NCBI RefSeq assembly: GCF_014636495.1
Contig: NZ_BMEM01000001.1
Location: forward strand, 294,195-358,194
From: Ornithinimicrobium tianjinense
GTDB lineage: Bacteria; Actinomycetota; Actinomycetes; Actinomycetales; Dermatophilaceae
Length of the DNA stretch: 64,000 nt
Reading direction: 5' to 3'
Position numbers and translations under genes: made by a program. This document shows positions 52,125 to 60,524 of this stretch, in pieces. Positions within the stretch are counted from its first letter, which is position 1. Each line of letters begins with the position of its first letter. The notes below the pieces were generated by a model. That model was not told where the DNA came from and ran no database searches. It worked only from the letters and a program-made list of their open reading frames with translations.

Positions 52125-53143
52125 CAGACCAGCTCGAGGCAGGTCATGTTGAGGCCCGACCCGATCCCCATGAGCAGCACGCGGTCGCCCTGCTCCAGGT
52201 GCGGGGCCTCCTTGGCGAGCGTGATCGGCACGGCCGCCGGGCCGACGTTGCCGTAGGTGGGGAAGGTCAGCGGGATGCGCGACCGGTCCAGGCCCAGCGC
52301 CTGGGCGGTCCGGCTGGTGTGCACCCTGGAGACCTGGTGGACGATGTAGCGGTCCATGTCGGCCCAGTCGAACTCGGCGGACGCCTCCTTCCACAGGTCG
52401 GCGGCCAGACCCATCCCCGAGACGAGCAGTCCCTGGGTGTCGGTGCGCATCCGGTCGAAGTCGCCGACGCAGAGGTCGTGGTGCTCGGTCGCGGCCCGGC
52501 TCGCGCCCCCGACCACCCGGTGCCCCTCGGGGTGGGCGCTGGCCCGGCCCAGGACCATCGCCGCGGCGCCGGAGCCGAGGGTGAGCGTCGCGAACTGGCT
52601 GACGATGTCCTCCGCCGTCGAGTCCTCGCCCGACAGGCGCGCGATCGTGCGCTCCTGCGGCTCCCGCGAGCCCTCGCCGTCGACGATGAGCGCGTAGTCG
52701 ATCTGACCGGCGTCGATCATGCTGGCCGCGAGCTGCATCCCGTTGACGAAGCCCAGGCAGGCGTTGGTGAGGTCGAAGTTGAGGCAGTGCGTGGCCAGGC
52801 CGAGCTCGTGGTGGACCCGGACCGCGATCGAGGGCTCCAGGTGCGCGCGGCTCACCGAGGTGTTGACCAGGAGGCCGACCCGGGACGGGTCGACCTCCGC
52901 CTCCTCCAGCGCCAGACGGCCCGCCTCGATCGCCCCGTCGACGAAGTCCTGGCCCTCCTCCCACCAGCGGCGCTCGGTGATCCCCGCCAGAGCCGCCAGC
53001 ATCCCCGGACGCAGCCCGTTGCGCGCGTAGGCGTCCCCGATCATCGCGTCGAACTCCTCCGACGTCCGGACGACGGGAGCGTCCACGGCGGTGACCGAGA
53101 GCACGGCGGTGTCGGTGGTGCGGAAGGTGGCGTTGCCGTTCAC
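52121..53143 (-). CDS. oleA: OleA, acyl-CoA condensing thiolase
   Basis: A 340-aa thiolase-superfamily enzyme that condenses two long-chain acyl-CoAs head to head to a beta-keto acid. The nucleophile C129 is in FDLTNACLGFVNG, and the family residues follow in VHQVSRVHTSRTAQAL (His) and TYGNVGPAAVP (Asn). It is the first gene of oleA-oleBC-oleD, a complete olefinic-hydrocarbon pathway as in Micrococcus luteus. The GTG at 53143 is preferred (MNGNATFRTTDTAVLSV) with GAGG 9 nt upstream; the frame could extend to 53179. Confidence 0.94.
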   Translation of the reverse strand: MNGNATFRTTDTAVLSVTAVDAPVVRTSEEFDAMIGDAYARNGLRPGMLAALAGITERRWWEEGQDFVDGAIEAGRLALEEAEVDPSRVGLLVNTSVSRAHLEPSIAVRVHHELGLATHCLNFDLTNACLGFVNGMQLAASMIDAGQIDYALIVDGEGSREPQERTIARLSGEDSTAEDIVSQFATLTLGSGAAAMVLGRASAHPEGHRVVGGASRAATEHHDLCVGDFDRMRTDTQGLLVSGMGLAADLWKEASAEFDWADMDRYIVHQVSRVHTSRTAQALGLDRSRIPLTFPTYGNVGPAAVPITLAKEAPHLEQGDRVLLMGIGSGLNMTCLELVW

Positions 53144-53311
53144 GGAAGGGGACCTCGCAGTCGGTGGGGAACACGTCATTCGACCACAGCGCCCTGACGT
53201 GGCGAGAACTCAAGAGCCTTCCAGCCGCCTGTGACACGATGGGCGGCGTACGGGCTCGCGACGCTGCCCGCCGGCGCTCGCCGGCCGCTTCCACGGGGAA
53301 GGACACCACCG

Positions 53312-54157
53312 ATGACCACCACCCGCACCCGCCTGGCCTCGGTCCTCGGCGCAGGGGCGCTCGTGCTCGCGCTCGGCGCCTGCAGCGACGACTCCGGGAC
53401 CGACGCCGGCGCGCCGACCTCGGGCGAGAGCACCTCCGCCCAGCCCACCGCCCCCGAGGTCGCGGAGGGGGAGGAGGTCGACATCGCCGAGTTCGTGGCG
53501 ATGATGAAGTCCCCCGGCGAGGAGAAGCTCTCGTCCTACACCATGACGATGAACATGAAGACGGGCGGCGAGGACCTCACCATGGAGGGCGCCGTGGACG
53601 TCTCCGGCGAGGACCCTGCCCTGGACCTCGACATGGCCGTCCCCGGCGCCGGCAAGATGCAGATGCGCATGGTCGACGGGCGCCTCTTCATGGCGATGCC
53701 CGGGATCACCCCTGAGGGAAAGTTCATGGAGGTGCCGCCGGAGCAGCTCGGGGACACCGCGAGCGCGCTCGAGGAGGTGGACATCACCTCCCAGATGGAC
53801 ACCTGGGAGCAGGCCGCTCGCAAGGTCGTCTACGTCGGTGAGGAGGACGTCGACGGCACCACGATGCGCCACTACTCCGTCACCGTCGACAGCGCCGCCG
53901 CCATGGACGCGGCCGGCGTGACCGGTGGCGACGCCGCGGCGGCCTCCTCGGCGATGGGTGAGGAGTTCGTCTACGAGGTCTGGCTGGACGACGACAACCT
54001 CATGCGCAAGCTGGCCTTCGACATGGAGGGCACCATCACCGAGATGTTCGCCGACAACTGGGGCGAGCCCCAGGACATCCAGGCACCGCCGGCCGAGGAC
54101 ATCGTCGACGGAATCGGTGGCGACGCCGACTCCGACAGCGAGACCAGCGACGGCTGA
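53312..54157 (+). CDS. LppX/LprG-like lipoprotein
   Basis: A 281-aa lipoprotein: signal peptide TRLASVLGAGALVLALGACSDD with lipobox LGAC, then an acidic linker and a domain with long antiparallel strands (YTMTMNMKTGGEDLTMEGAVDVSGEDPALDLDMAVPGAGKMQMRMVDG) as in the LolA-like LppX/LprAFG fold, which carries lipids in a hydrophobic cavity. The ATG at 53312 lies after GGAAGGAC. It is divergent from the ole cluster and could move a hydrophobic product, but this is only a guess from position. Confidence 0.82.
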   Translation: MTTTRTRLASVLGAGALVLALGACSDDSGTDAGAPTSGESTSAQPTAPEVAEGEEVDIAEFVAMMKSPGEEKLSSYTMTMNMKTGGEDLTMEGAVDVSGEDPALDLDMAVPGAGKMQMRMVDGRLFMAMPGITPEGKFMEVPPEQLGDTASALEEVDITSQMDTWEQAARKVVYVGEEDVDGTTMRHYSVTVDSAAAMDAAGVTGGDAAAASSAMGEEFVYEVWLDDDNLMRKLAFDMEGTITEMFADNWGEPQDIQAPPAEDIVDGIGGDADSDSETSDG

Positions 54158-54169
54158 CGCACCGCCGGC

Positions 54170-54838
54170 TCAGGAGGGCGGGAGCACGTCCTCCTGGGCC
54201 GGCAGCTCGTCCTGCCGCACCAGGCCCACCGGGCAGGTGTAGCCGTTGGGCCCGTGGTTGCAGTACCCGCCGGGGTTCTTGTGGAGGTACTGCTGGTGGT
54301 AGTCCTCGGCGTAGTAGAACGGCCCGGCGTCCTGCGCCGACCGCAGCTCGGTGACGATCCGTCCGTGGCCCGCGGCCATGATCACCTGCTCGAAGGCGTC
54401 GCGGGTCGCGCGCGCGGCGGCCTCCTGCTCCGGAGTGGTCCAGAAGATCGCCGAGCGGTACTGCGTGCCGATGTCGTTGCCCTGGCGGTTCGGGGTGGTC
54501 GGGTCGTGGTTCTCCCAGAACGCCTTGAGCAGCAGCTCCGGACTCGTCCGGGACCGGTCGTAGGCGACCAGCACGGTCTCGGTGTGGCCGGTGCGCCCGG
54601 TGCACGTCTCCTGGTAGGTGGGGTTGGGGGTCTGCCCGCCCATGTAGCCGGCCGCCGTGCTCACCACTCCCGGCAGCTGCCAGAAGATGCGCTCGGCTCC
54701 CCAGAAGCAGCCCATCGCGACGTAGAGGACCTCGGTGCCCTCCGGCCACGGCCCCTGCAGCTGCGTGCCGAGGACCTCGTGACGCGTGGGGATGCCGGGC
54801 AGCGGCTTCGCCCGGCCTGGCAGGTAGGTGGTCTCCAT
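54170..54838 (-). CDS. msrA: Peptide methionine (S)-S-oxide reductase MsrA
   Basis: A 222-aa repair enzyme that reduces methionine-S-sulfoxide in proteins. The catalytic cysteine is in [52 protein letters not shown] and [19 protein letters not shown] with the resolving cysteine follow. It is of the usual actinobacterial length. It ends 12 bp from the convergent lipoprotein gene. Confidence 0.96.
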   Translation of the reverse strand: METTYLPGRAKPLPGIPTRHEVLGTQLQGPWPEGTEVLYVAMGCFWGAERIFWQLPGVVSTAAGYMGGQTPNPTYQETCTGRTGHTETVLVAYDRSRTSPELLLKAFWENHDPTTPNRQGNDIGTQYRSAIFWTTPEQEAAARATRDAFEQVIMAAGHGRIVTELRSAQDAGPFYYAEDYHQQYLHKNPGGYCNHGPNGYTCPVGLVRQDELPAQEDVLPPS

Positions 54839-54918
54839 CCCTCGAGTCTCGCACGGGCGACCGACGGACCCGGCCTGTCCGGTGGCGAAGCACCCGCCCG
54901 CTGTGGCACCTTGCCCTC

Positions 54919-55257
54919 ATGCCCATGCTCCCTCACGCTCCGCTCGTGACGGCCGCCGTCGAGGACGGCCTGGCCGGCAGCGACTGGCTGGTCTACGTGA
55001 TCCTGCCCGTGCTGCTGATCCTCGCCGGCGCCTACCTCTACCTCAGGGGACGGGCCGCGCACCGGGAGGCCACCCGCCTGCGGTCGGGCTTCGGCGGCCC
55101 GCCCGGGTCGGCCGACATCGGCACCGAGCTGGGCTTCGGCGTCGAGAACAACCGGGCCACCGTCCTTGCCGCCCAGCGCCAGATGCTCTGGGGCGGCATC
55201 CTCGGCGGCGTCGGGCTGGTCTGGCTCGTCGTCGGCCTGCTGGTCGCCCTCCTGTGA
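54919..55257 (+). CDS. Small two-helix membrane protein
   Basis: A 112-aa protein with two membrane helices (LVYVILPVLLILAGAYLYL and MLWGGILGGVGLVWLVVGLLVALL) separated by a soluble stretch with FGVENNRATVLAAQRQ. No family was recognised. The GlmL/MutL-family gene starts at a GTG overlapping its stop by 4 bp, so the two are expressed together. Confidence 0.75.
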   Translation: MPMLPHAPLVTAAVEDGLAGSDWLVYVILPVLLILAGAYLYLRGRAAHREATRLRSGFGGPPGSADIGTELGFGVENNRATVLAAQRQMLWGGILGGVGLVWLVVGLLVALL

Positions 55258-56636
55258 CGCGCCTCCTGGTCGACGTCGGGTCGACGTTCACCAAGGCCGC
55301 CCTCGTCGACGACGGGGGCGGTCTCGTCGCGAGGGCCTCGGTGCCGACCACCGTGGGTCCCGGCCGCGACGTCCTGGAGGGTGTGGTCTCGGTATGCCGT
55401 GAGCTCGCCCTGCAGGGCTCGGTCGCCCGGGCGGGGGCGGGGGCCGCCGCGGCGCGCGTGCCCGATCCGCTCGACCCCGCCCAGCGGGACCGGGTGCTCG
55501 TCTGCTCGAGCGCGGGCGGCGGCCTGCGGCTGGCGGTCGTGGGATACGAGCGGGCGGTGACCGCCGAGGCCGGCCACCGGGTCGGGTTGTCGGCGGGGGC
55601 CAAGGTCGTGCACGTGGCGGCCGGGGCGCTCACGCCGGCGGACGTGGCGGCGCTGCGCGCCGCGCGCCCGGACGTGGTGCTGCTCGTGGGCGGGACGGAC
55701 GGCGGCAACGCGGATGTGCTGCTCCACAACGCGCGACGGCTCGCACGCTCCAGGGTGGGCGCGCCGGTCGTGGTCGCCGGCAACGCGGCCGCGCGCGCCG
55801 AGGTCGCGAGCGAGCTGGCAGCCACCGGCCGAAGGGTCCGGCTGACCGACAACGTGCTGCCGCGGATCGGCGTGGTCGAGCCCGGCCCGGCGCGCCGGGC
55901 GATCCGCGAGGTCTTCCTGGAGCACGTCATCGGCGGCAAGGGCCTGTCGAGAGGACCGCGGTTCGGCCGGCTGGTGCGGGCAGCGACGCCCGACGCGGTG
56001 CTGGCCGGCGTCGAGGTGCTGGCCGACGTCATGGGCGGGGACGTCATGGTGGTCGACGTCGGCGGTGCCACCACCGACGTCTACTCCGTCCTCACCCCCC
56101 AGGGGGAGGACGCGACCCTGCGCAAGCACGTCGTCGCCACGCTCTGGCACGCGCGCACCGTCGAGGGCGACCTGGGGATGCGCTGGGGCGCTCCTGGCGT
56201 CCTGGAGGCGGCGTCGGCCGAACACCTTGACCCGGGCGTCGACGGGGCGGCGCTGGCCGGCTGGGTCGCGCGGGTGCACGAGGATCCCGCCACGCTGCCC
56301 ACGACCCGCACGGAGGAGGAGCTCGACCTGGAGCTGGCCCGCCTCGCCGCGACCGTCGCCGCCCGTCGGCACGGTCGCCCGGGCGCACCCGGTGAGGCCC
56401 CGCGCCCGCTCAAGGACGTGGGCCTGGTGCTGGGCTCGGGCGGTGTCCTGAGGCACGCGCCGGAGGGTGGCGCCGGCCGGGTGCTGGGCGCGGTGCTGGA
56501 CGACCACGGCGGTGGCTGGCGCCCGCCCGCCGCAGCACGGGTCGGCGTGGACACGGCATACCTCCTCTTCGCCGCGGGACTGCTGGCCGAGAAGGAGCCC
56601 GACCTCGCCCGCGCCGTGGCGGCCCAGATCGCCTGA
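55254..56636 (+). CDS. GlmL/MutL-family protein (glutamate mutase L-like)
   Basis: A 460-aa ASKHA-fold protein of the family found with B12-dependent aminomutases. The first phosphate loop is DVGSTFTKAALVDD, LLVGGTDGGN lies in the middle, and the second loop VVDVGGATTDVYSV and LGSGGVLRHAP complete the fold. The product is thought to act as a reactivase or chaperone of glutamate mutase or ornithine aminomutase, but no mutase or B12 gene is in this window, so its partner must lie elsewhere or differ. GTG start overlapping the upstream stop by 4 bp. Confidence 0.85.
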   Translation: MTRLLVDVGSTFTKAALVDDGGGLVARASVPTTVGPGRDVLEGVVSVCRELALQGSVARAGAGAAAARVPDPLDPAQRDRVLVCSSAGGGLRLAVVGYERAVTAEAGHRVGLSAGAKVVHVAAGALTPADVAALRAARPDVVLLVGGTDGGNADVLLHNARRLARSRVGAPVVVAGNAAARAEVASELAATGRRVRLTDNVLPRIGVVEPGPARRAIREVFLEHVIGGKGLSRGPRFGRLVRAATPDAVLAGVEVLADVMGGDVMVVDVGGATTDVYSVLTPQGEDATLRKHVVATLWHARTVEGDLGMRWGAPGVLEAASAEHLDPGVDGAALAGWVARVHEDPATLPTTRTEEELDLELARLAATVAARRHGRPGAPGEAPRPLKDVGLVLGSGGVLRHAPEGGAGRVLGAVLDDHGGGWRPPAAARVGVDTAYLLFAAGLLAEKEPDLARAVAAQIA

Positions 56637-56693
56637 CACGGCGGCGCGGAGGAGGGACCGGACCCCGGGCTACCGCGCCGTGCCGGGAGGCAA

Positions 56694-56699
56694 TAACGT
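56694..56699 (+). promoter_or_regulatory. -10 box of ilvA (leaderless)
   Basis: TAACGT ends 6 nt before the GTG at 56706. Confidence 0.5.
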
Positions 56700-56705
56700 T
56701 GACGG

Positions 56706-57935
56706 GTGCCGAACACCCTTGCCGTGACCCTCGACGACGTCCTCGCCGCCCGAGAGGTGCTGGCCGACGTCCTGACCCCCACGCCGATGGAGCTGAGCAG
56801 GGCGCTGAGCGACCGCACCGGCCTCGAGGTGCACCTCAAGTGCGAGAACCTCCAGCGCGCGGGATCGTTCAAGATGCGCGGGGCGTACACGCGCATGTCC
56901 CGGCTGACCGAGGAGGAGCGCTCCCGGGGCGTCGTCGCGGCCAGCGCGGGCAACCACGCGCAGGGCGTGGCGCTCGCCGCCCGGCTGCTGGGGATCGAGG
57001 CGACCGTCTACATGCCGCACGGCGCAGCCATGCCCAAGCTGGCGGCCACCCGCGGCTACGGCGCGACCGTGATCCAGGTCGGCACCACCATCGACGAGTG
57101 CATCTCCGAGGCGCTGCGGCACGAGGCCGAGACCGGTGCCGTCTTCGTGCCGCCCTTCGACCACAAGGACATCGTCGCTGGTCAGGGCACCTGCGGCCTG
57201 GAGATCCTCGAGCAGGTGCCCGACGTGCGCACCATCCTCGTGTGCACCGGCGGCGGCGGCCTCCTCGCCGGCATCGCGGCCGCGGTCAAGGCGCTGCGCC
57301 CGGACGTGAAGGTGGTCGGCGTGCAGGCGGCCGAGGCCGCGGCGTGGCCGGCGTCGCTGGCGGCCGGGCATCCCGTCCCGGTCTCCTCGATGAGCACGAT
57401 GGCCGACGGCATCGCGGTCGGCCGGCCGGGGGACGTGCCGTTCGGGGTGGTGGCCGAGCTCGTGGACGGCATGGAGACGGTCGGCGAGGACTCCATCGCC
57501 CGGGCCGTGCTCCAGCTCGTCGAGCGGGCCAAGCTCGTGGTCGAGCCCGCCGGCGCGGCGGCCACGGCCCACCTGATGGACCTGGGGCAGGAGGCCGCGG
57601 AGCGCTACGAGGGCCCGGTCGTGGCCGTGCTCTCCGGCGGCAACATCGACCCGCTGCTGCTGCTGCGCATCCTGCGCACCGGTCTGACCGTGGCCGGCCG
57701 CTACCTGCAGCTGCGGGTCCGGGTGCCGGACCGTCCAGGGGAGCTCGCGGCCGTGCTGACGATGCTCGCCGAGCAGTCGTGCAACGTTCTCGAGGTCCAG
57801 CACCACCGCCGGGTCCAGGGGCTCAAGGTCTCCGAGGTCTCCATCTCGATGACGCTGGAGACCTCCGGCCACGACCACTCCGCGCGGGTGGTCCAGGCGC
57901 TGCGCGACCGGGGATACACGGTCGACCCGCTCTGA
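56706..57935 (+). CDS. ilvA: Threonine ammonia-lyase
   Basis: A 409-aa PLP enzyme that deaminates threonine to 2-oxobutanoate. The PLP lysine is K56 in AGSFKMRGAY, the phosphate loop is TGGGGLLAG, ASAGNHAQGVA binds the substrate carboxylate, and a C-terminal ACT-like domain covers about residues 325-409 (LQLRVRVPDRPGELAAVLTML). The length and the single ACT-like domain are those of the short IlvA type common in actinobacteria. It stands alone upstream of greA. Confidence 0.93.
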   Translation: MPNTLAVTLDDVLAAREVLADVLTPTPMELSRALSDRTGLEVHLKCENLQRAGSFKMRGAYTRMSRLTEEERSRGVVAASAGNHAQGVALAARLLGIEATVYMPHGAAMPKLAATRGYGATVIQVGTTIDECISEALRHEAETGAVFVPPFDHKDIVAGQGTCGLEILEQVPDVRTILVCTGGGGLLAGIAAAVKALRPDVKVVGVQAAEAAAWPASLAAGHPVPVSSMSTMADGIAVGRPGDVPFGVVAELVDGMETVGEDSIARAVLQLVERAKLVVEPAGAAATAHLMDLGQEAAERYEGPVVAVLSGGNIDPLLLLRILRTGLTVAGRYLQLRVRVPDRPGELAAVLTMLAEQSCNVLEVQHHRRVQGLKVSEVSISMTLETSGHDHSARVVQALRDRGYTVDPL

Positions 57936-57988
57936 GGCGCTGCCACCGCCGCCTCCTGTGCGTTCTCGACTCTCGGCGGGTTCGGGGC

Positions 57989-57994
57989 TAGACT
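57989..57994 (+). promoter_or_regulatory. -10 box of greA
   Basis: TAGACT, with a TCTCGAC-like -35 about 18 nt upstream (57965-57970). Confidence 0.55.
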
Positions 57995-58008
57995 AGGAGG
58001 TCTACCAC

Positions 58009-58033
58009 GGTCCGGGCAGAAGGTGCCCGGACC
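58009..58033 (+). promoter_or_regulatory. greA leader hairpin, possible attenuator
   Basis: A perfect 9-bp stem GGTCCGGGC/GCCCGGACC with a 7-nt loop lies about 10 nt after the expected transcription start and is followed by TTGTGTTT. It is located in the roughly 105-nt leader of greA and could act as an intrinsic-type attenuator. Confidence 0.55.
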
Positions 58034-58105
58034 TTGTGTTTGGGGAGCGAGGCAGGTCTGACTACCGGCCCGCGGCCCGGACGCACCGAAGGAGGAACGA
58101 TCAAC

Positions 58106-58600
58106 GTGACGGGCATTGCGAGCGACGCCAGCTACCTGACGCAGGAGGCCTACGACCGGCTCCGCGCCGAGCTGGACCGGCTCACCGGCGAGGGCCGGAC
58201 CGACATCGCGCGACGCATCGAGGCGGCGCGCGAGGAGGGCGACCTCAAGGAGAACGGCGGCTACCACGCGGCCAAGGAGGAGCAGGGCAAGATGGAGGCC
58301 CGCATCCGCCAGCTCGAGCACCTGCTCCAGCACGCGGTCGTGGGCGCCTCCCCCGCCGACGACGGCATCGTCGAGCCGGGGATGATCGTCACGGTCGAGA
58401 TGTTCGGCGACGAGGAGACCTTCCTGCTCGGCTCCCGCGAGATCATCGGCGACGAGGACGACGTCGACGTCTACAGCGAGAAGTCGCCCCTCGGCGCCGC
58501 TCTGATGGGGCACAAGCCGGGTGACACGGTCACCTACGAGGCCCCCAACGGCAAGCAGATCGAGGTCAAGGTCGTCGCCGCCAAGCCCTACCAGGCCTGA
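58106..58600 (+). CDS. greA: Transcription elongation factor GreA
   Basis: A 164-aa factor that inserts into the RNA polymerase secondary channel and stimulates cleavage of backtracked RNA. The N-terminal coiled coil spans about residues 8-80 (YLTQEAYDRLRAELDRL, DIARRIEAAREEGDLKENGGYHAAKEEQ) with the acidic tip EEGDLKENG; the C-terminal FKBP-like domain ends MGHKPGDTVTYEAPNGKQIEVKVV. GGAGG stands 10 nt before the GTG at 58106. Confidence 0.96.
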   Translation: MTGIASDASYLTQEAYDRLRAELDRLTGEGRTDIARRIEAAREEGDLKENGGYHAAKEEQGKMEARIRQLEHLLQHAVVGASPADDGIVEPGMIVTVEMFGDEETFLLGSREIIGDEDDVDVYSEKSPLGAALMGHKPGDTVTYEAPNGKQIEVKVVAAKPYQA

Positions 58601-58613
58601 CCCGTCTCTCCCT

Positions 58614-58648
58614 GACGCCTCCACCGACGCGTCGGTCGACGAGGCGTC
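58614..58648. terminator. Bidirectional terminator between greA and DUF4307
   Basis: An 8-bp outer stem GACGCCTC/GAGGCGTC encloses the perfect 14-bp palindrome ACCGACGCGTCGGT. It sits between two convergent genes. Confidence 0.65.
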
Positions 58649-58656
58649 GTCCGCGG

Positions 58657-59160
58657 CTACCGCTGCGTGGGCGGCGCCTCGTCGGCATACCAGCAGGTGT
58701 CGACGTAGCCGGTGACGGCACGCGTCGCCGTCTCGACCGGCAGCACGTGCCTGCTGGGCGAGGCCGGTGCGGGGCCCACCTCGACCTCGGTCCGACCCAC
58801 CACCGTGTGGCTGATGTCCTGCGCCTCGAGCCGGCAGACGACCGCCCGCGCGGGGTCGCGGCGCAGGTCGAAGCGCACGTCCACCCGGCTGTCGGAGACG
58901 ATCTCGTGGCCGGTGTCGACCCAGTTCACGTGGCCCGTCGTCGCCGAGATCCCGAACCACACCGCCAGCGCCGACATCGCCGCCACCGCCAGCCCGCCGG
59001 CCCACCACCAGAGACGCCGCGGCCGGCCCGCGTCGCCCCGGCCACCGCCGGGGCCGCCCCACGTGCCCTGCGACTCCTCCTCCGCCTCCACGGCCGCGAG
59101 GTCGGGCGCCACGGTGTCATGGGGGGTCGGGACCGGCCGGTCCGGGGAGGGGGTCGTCAC
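58657..59160 (-). CDS. DUF4307 domain membrane protein
   Basis: A 167-aa one-pass membrane protein: a Pro/Glu-rich cytoplasmic N-terminus, a helix WWWAGGLAVAAMSALAVWFGI and an extracytoplasmic domain (VDVRFDLRRDPARAVVCRLEAQDISHTVVGRTEVEV) typical of DUF4307. The function is unknown, but it is nearly always encoded divergently beside mca. The GTG at 59160 is used; GTG 59169 is also possible. Confidence 0.88.
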   Translation of the reverse strand: MTTPSPDRPVPTPHDTVAPDLAAVEAEEESQGTWGGPGGGRGDAGRPRRLWWWAGGLAVAAMSALAVWFGISATTGHVNWVDTGHEIVSDSRVDVRFDLRRDPARAVVCRLEAQDISHTVVGRTEVEVGPAPASPSRHVLPVETATRAVTGYVDTCWYADEAPPTQR

Positions 59161-59251
59161 GTTCGTCACGTCCTGGGGCGGGTGAGAGGATGGCAGGGAC
59201 GCGCCGCGAGCGGCGCCCTCCCATTGTCCACACCGAAAGAGCCGCACGAGC

Positions 59252-60286
59252 ATGCAGGACCTCCGGCTGATGGCCGTCCACGCCCACCCCGACGACGAGT
59301 CGTCGAAGGGGGCGGCGACGAGCGCGCGCTACGTCGCCGAGGGCGTCTCGGTGCGCGTCGTGTCCTGCACGGGTGGCGAGCGCGGCGACGTGCTCAACGA
59401 GCGGCTCAAGCACGACCCGCACATCGAGCGCGACATCGCCAACGTGCGGCGCGCGGAGATGGCCCGGGCCGCGCAGATCCTCGGGGTCAGCCACACCTGG
59501 CTCGGCTTCACCGACTCCGGGCTGCCGGAGGGCGACCCCCTGCCGCCGCTGCCGGACGGCTGCTTCGCGCTGGAGCCCCTGGACGTCACGACGGAGGCGC
59601 TCGTGCGGGTGATCCGCGAGTTTCGCCCGCACGTGCTCACCACCTACGACGAGAACGGCGGCTACCCCCACCCTGACCACGTGATGACGCACGTGGTGAC
59701 GATGTCGGCTTTCCGCGCCGCGGGCGACCCCGCGGCCTACCCGCACGCCGGGGCGCCGTGGCAGCCGTTGAAGGTCTACTACAACGCGAGGAACCCCGAC
59801 CGCATGGAGCGGCTCGACGAGGCCATGGTCCGCGCCGGGCTCGAACCCGCCTACGCCGACTGGCGCAAGCACCTCGCCGGTCAGCCGCGTCGCACGATCA
59901 CCACGCAGATCCGGTGCGGCGAGCACTTCCCCGCCCGCGACGACGCTCTCCGGGCGCACGCCACGCAGGTCGACCCGGACAGCAGCTGGTTCGCCGTCCC
60001 GCTGGAGCTGCAGGTGCAGGAGTGGCCGTTCGAGGAGTTCGAGCTCGCCGCCGCGCTCGTGCCCGTGGAGCTGCCCGAGGACGACCTGTTCGCGGGGCTG
60101 CGCTCCCTCCCGGACCTGGACGCGGTATGCCGTCGCGCACCTGTGCGCGACGACGCGGGCGAGCTGGTGCTCGCCTACGCGACGACGCCGCCCGCGAGCG
60201 GCCCGGAGGCACGGTCGACCGCGGCGCAGGACGCCGACGGCGACGGCCGCGACGACATGCGCGAGGAAGAGGGACACAGCGGATGA
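59252..60286 (+). CDS. mca: Mycothiol S-conjugate amidase
   Basis: A 344-aa zinc amidase that cleaves mycothiol-toxin conjugates to a mercapturic acid and GlcN-Ins. The zinc motif AHPDDESSKG is at residues 11-20, the third ligand is in NGGYPHPDHVMTH, and SCTGGERGDVLN is a family signature. It distinguishes from MshB by length and by the C-terminal LELQVQEWPFEEFELA. A small protein gene overlaps its stop by 4 bp. Confidence 0.96.
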   Translation: MQDLRLMAVHAHPDDESSKGAATSARYVAEGVSVRVVSCTGGERGDVLNERLKHDPHIERDIANVRRAEMARAAQILGVSHTWLGFTDSGLPEGDPLPPLPDGCFALEPLDVTTEALVRVIREFRPHVLTTYDENGGYPHPDHVMTHVVTMSAFRAAGDPAAYPHAGAPWQPLKVYYNARNPDRMERLDEAMVRAGLEPAYADWRKHLAGQPRRTITTQIRCGEHFPARDDALRAHATQVDPDSSWFAVPLELQVQEWPFEEFELAAALVPVELPEDDLFAGLRSLPDLDAVCRRAPVRDDAGELVLAYATTPPASGPEARSTAAQDADGDGRDDMREEEGHSG

Positions 60287-60495
60287 ACGAGACCGGTGTC
60301 GAGATCACGGCGGGGCTGGGCGGGTTCCTCGTCCTCTTCGGGCTGGCGCTGGCGGTGTGGCTGCTCGGGATCGACCTGACCCGCAGGCTGCGCCGGATGC
60401 GGCTGCGCGAGGAGGACCGGGTCGCCCGCGAGCTCGAGAGCCGCGAGGCACAGGCTCCCGCGGCCACCGAGGACCGCGAACCTACGGAGTCGTAA
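60283..60495 (+). CDS. Small membrane protein next to mca (Rv1083-like)
   Basis: A 70-aa protein with one membrane helix (AGLGGFLVLFGLALAVWLLG) followed by a basic and then acidic cytoplasmic tail (RRLRRMRLREEDRVARELE). Its ATG overlaps the mca stop by 4 bp, and a small protein occupies the same place after mca in mycobacteria (Rv1083), from memory. No function is known. The stop TAA lies in an operator-like palindrome. Confidence 0.8.
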   Translation: MNETGVEITAGLGGFLVLFGLALAVWLLGIDLTRRLRRMRLREEDRVARELESREAQAPAATEDREPTES

Positions 60496-60516
60496 CTTAC
60501 GCAACCGTAGGTTACG
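60491..60516. promoter_or_regulatory. Operator-like palindrome before trhA
   Basis: Two 11-bp arms, CGTAACTTACG at 60491-60501 and CGTAGGTTACG at 60506-60516, are inverted with one mismatch around a 4-nt spacer. It overlaps the -10 box of trhA. The shape is typical of a TetR-family operator; no tetR gene is adjacent. Confidence 0.6.
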
Positions 60517-60518
60517 CT
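60513..60518 (+). promoter_or_regulatory. -10 box of trhA (leaderless)
   Basis: TACGCT ends 6 nt before the ATG at 60525 and overlaps the operator-like palindrome. Confidence 0.6.
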
Positions 60519-60524
60519 CGGACC

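Noticed and set aside
49389-53309. Single 1306-aa protein
   Set aside because: The part above 52124 is the off-frame shadow of oleA; oleBC starts at the GTG that overlaps the oleA stop.
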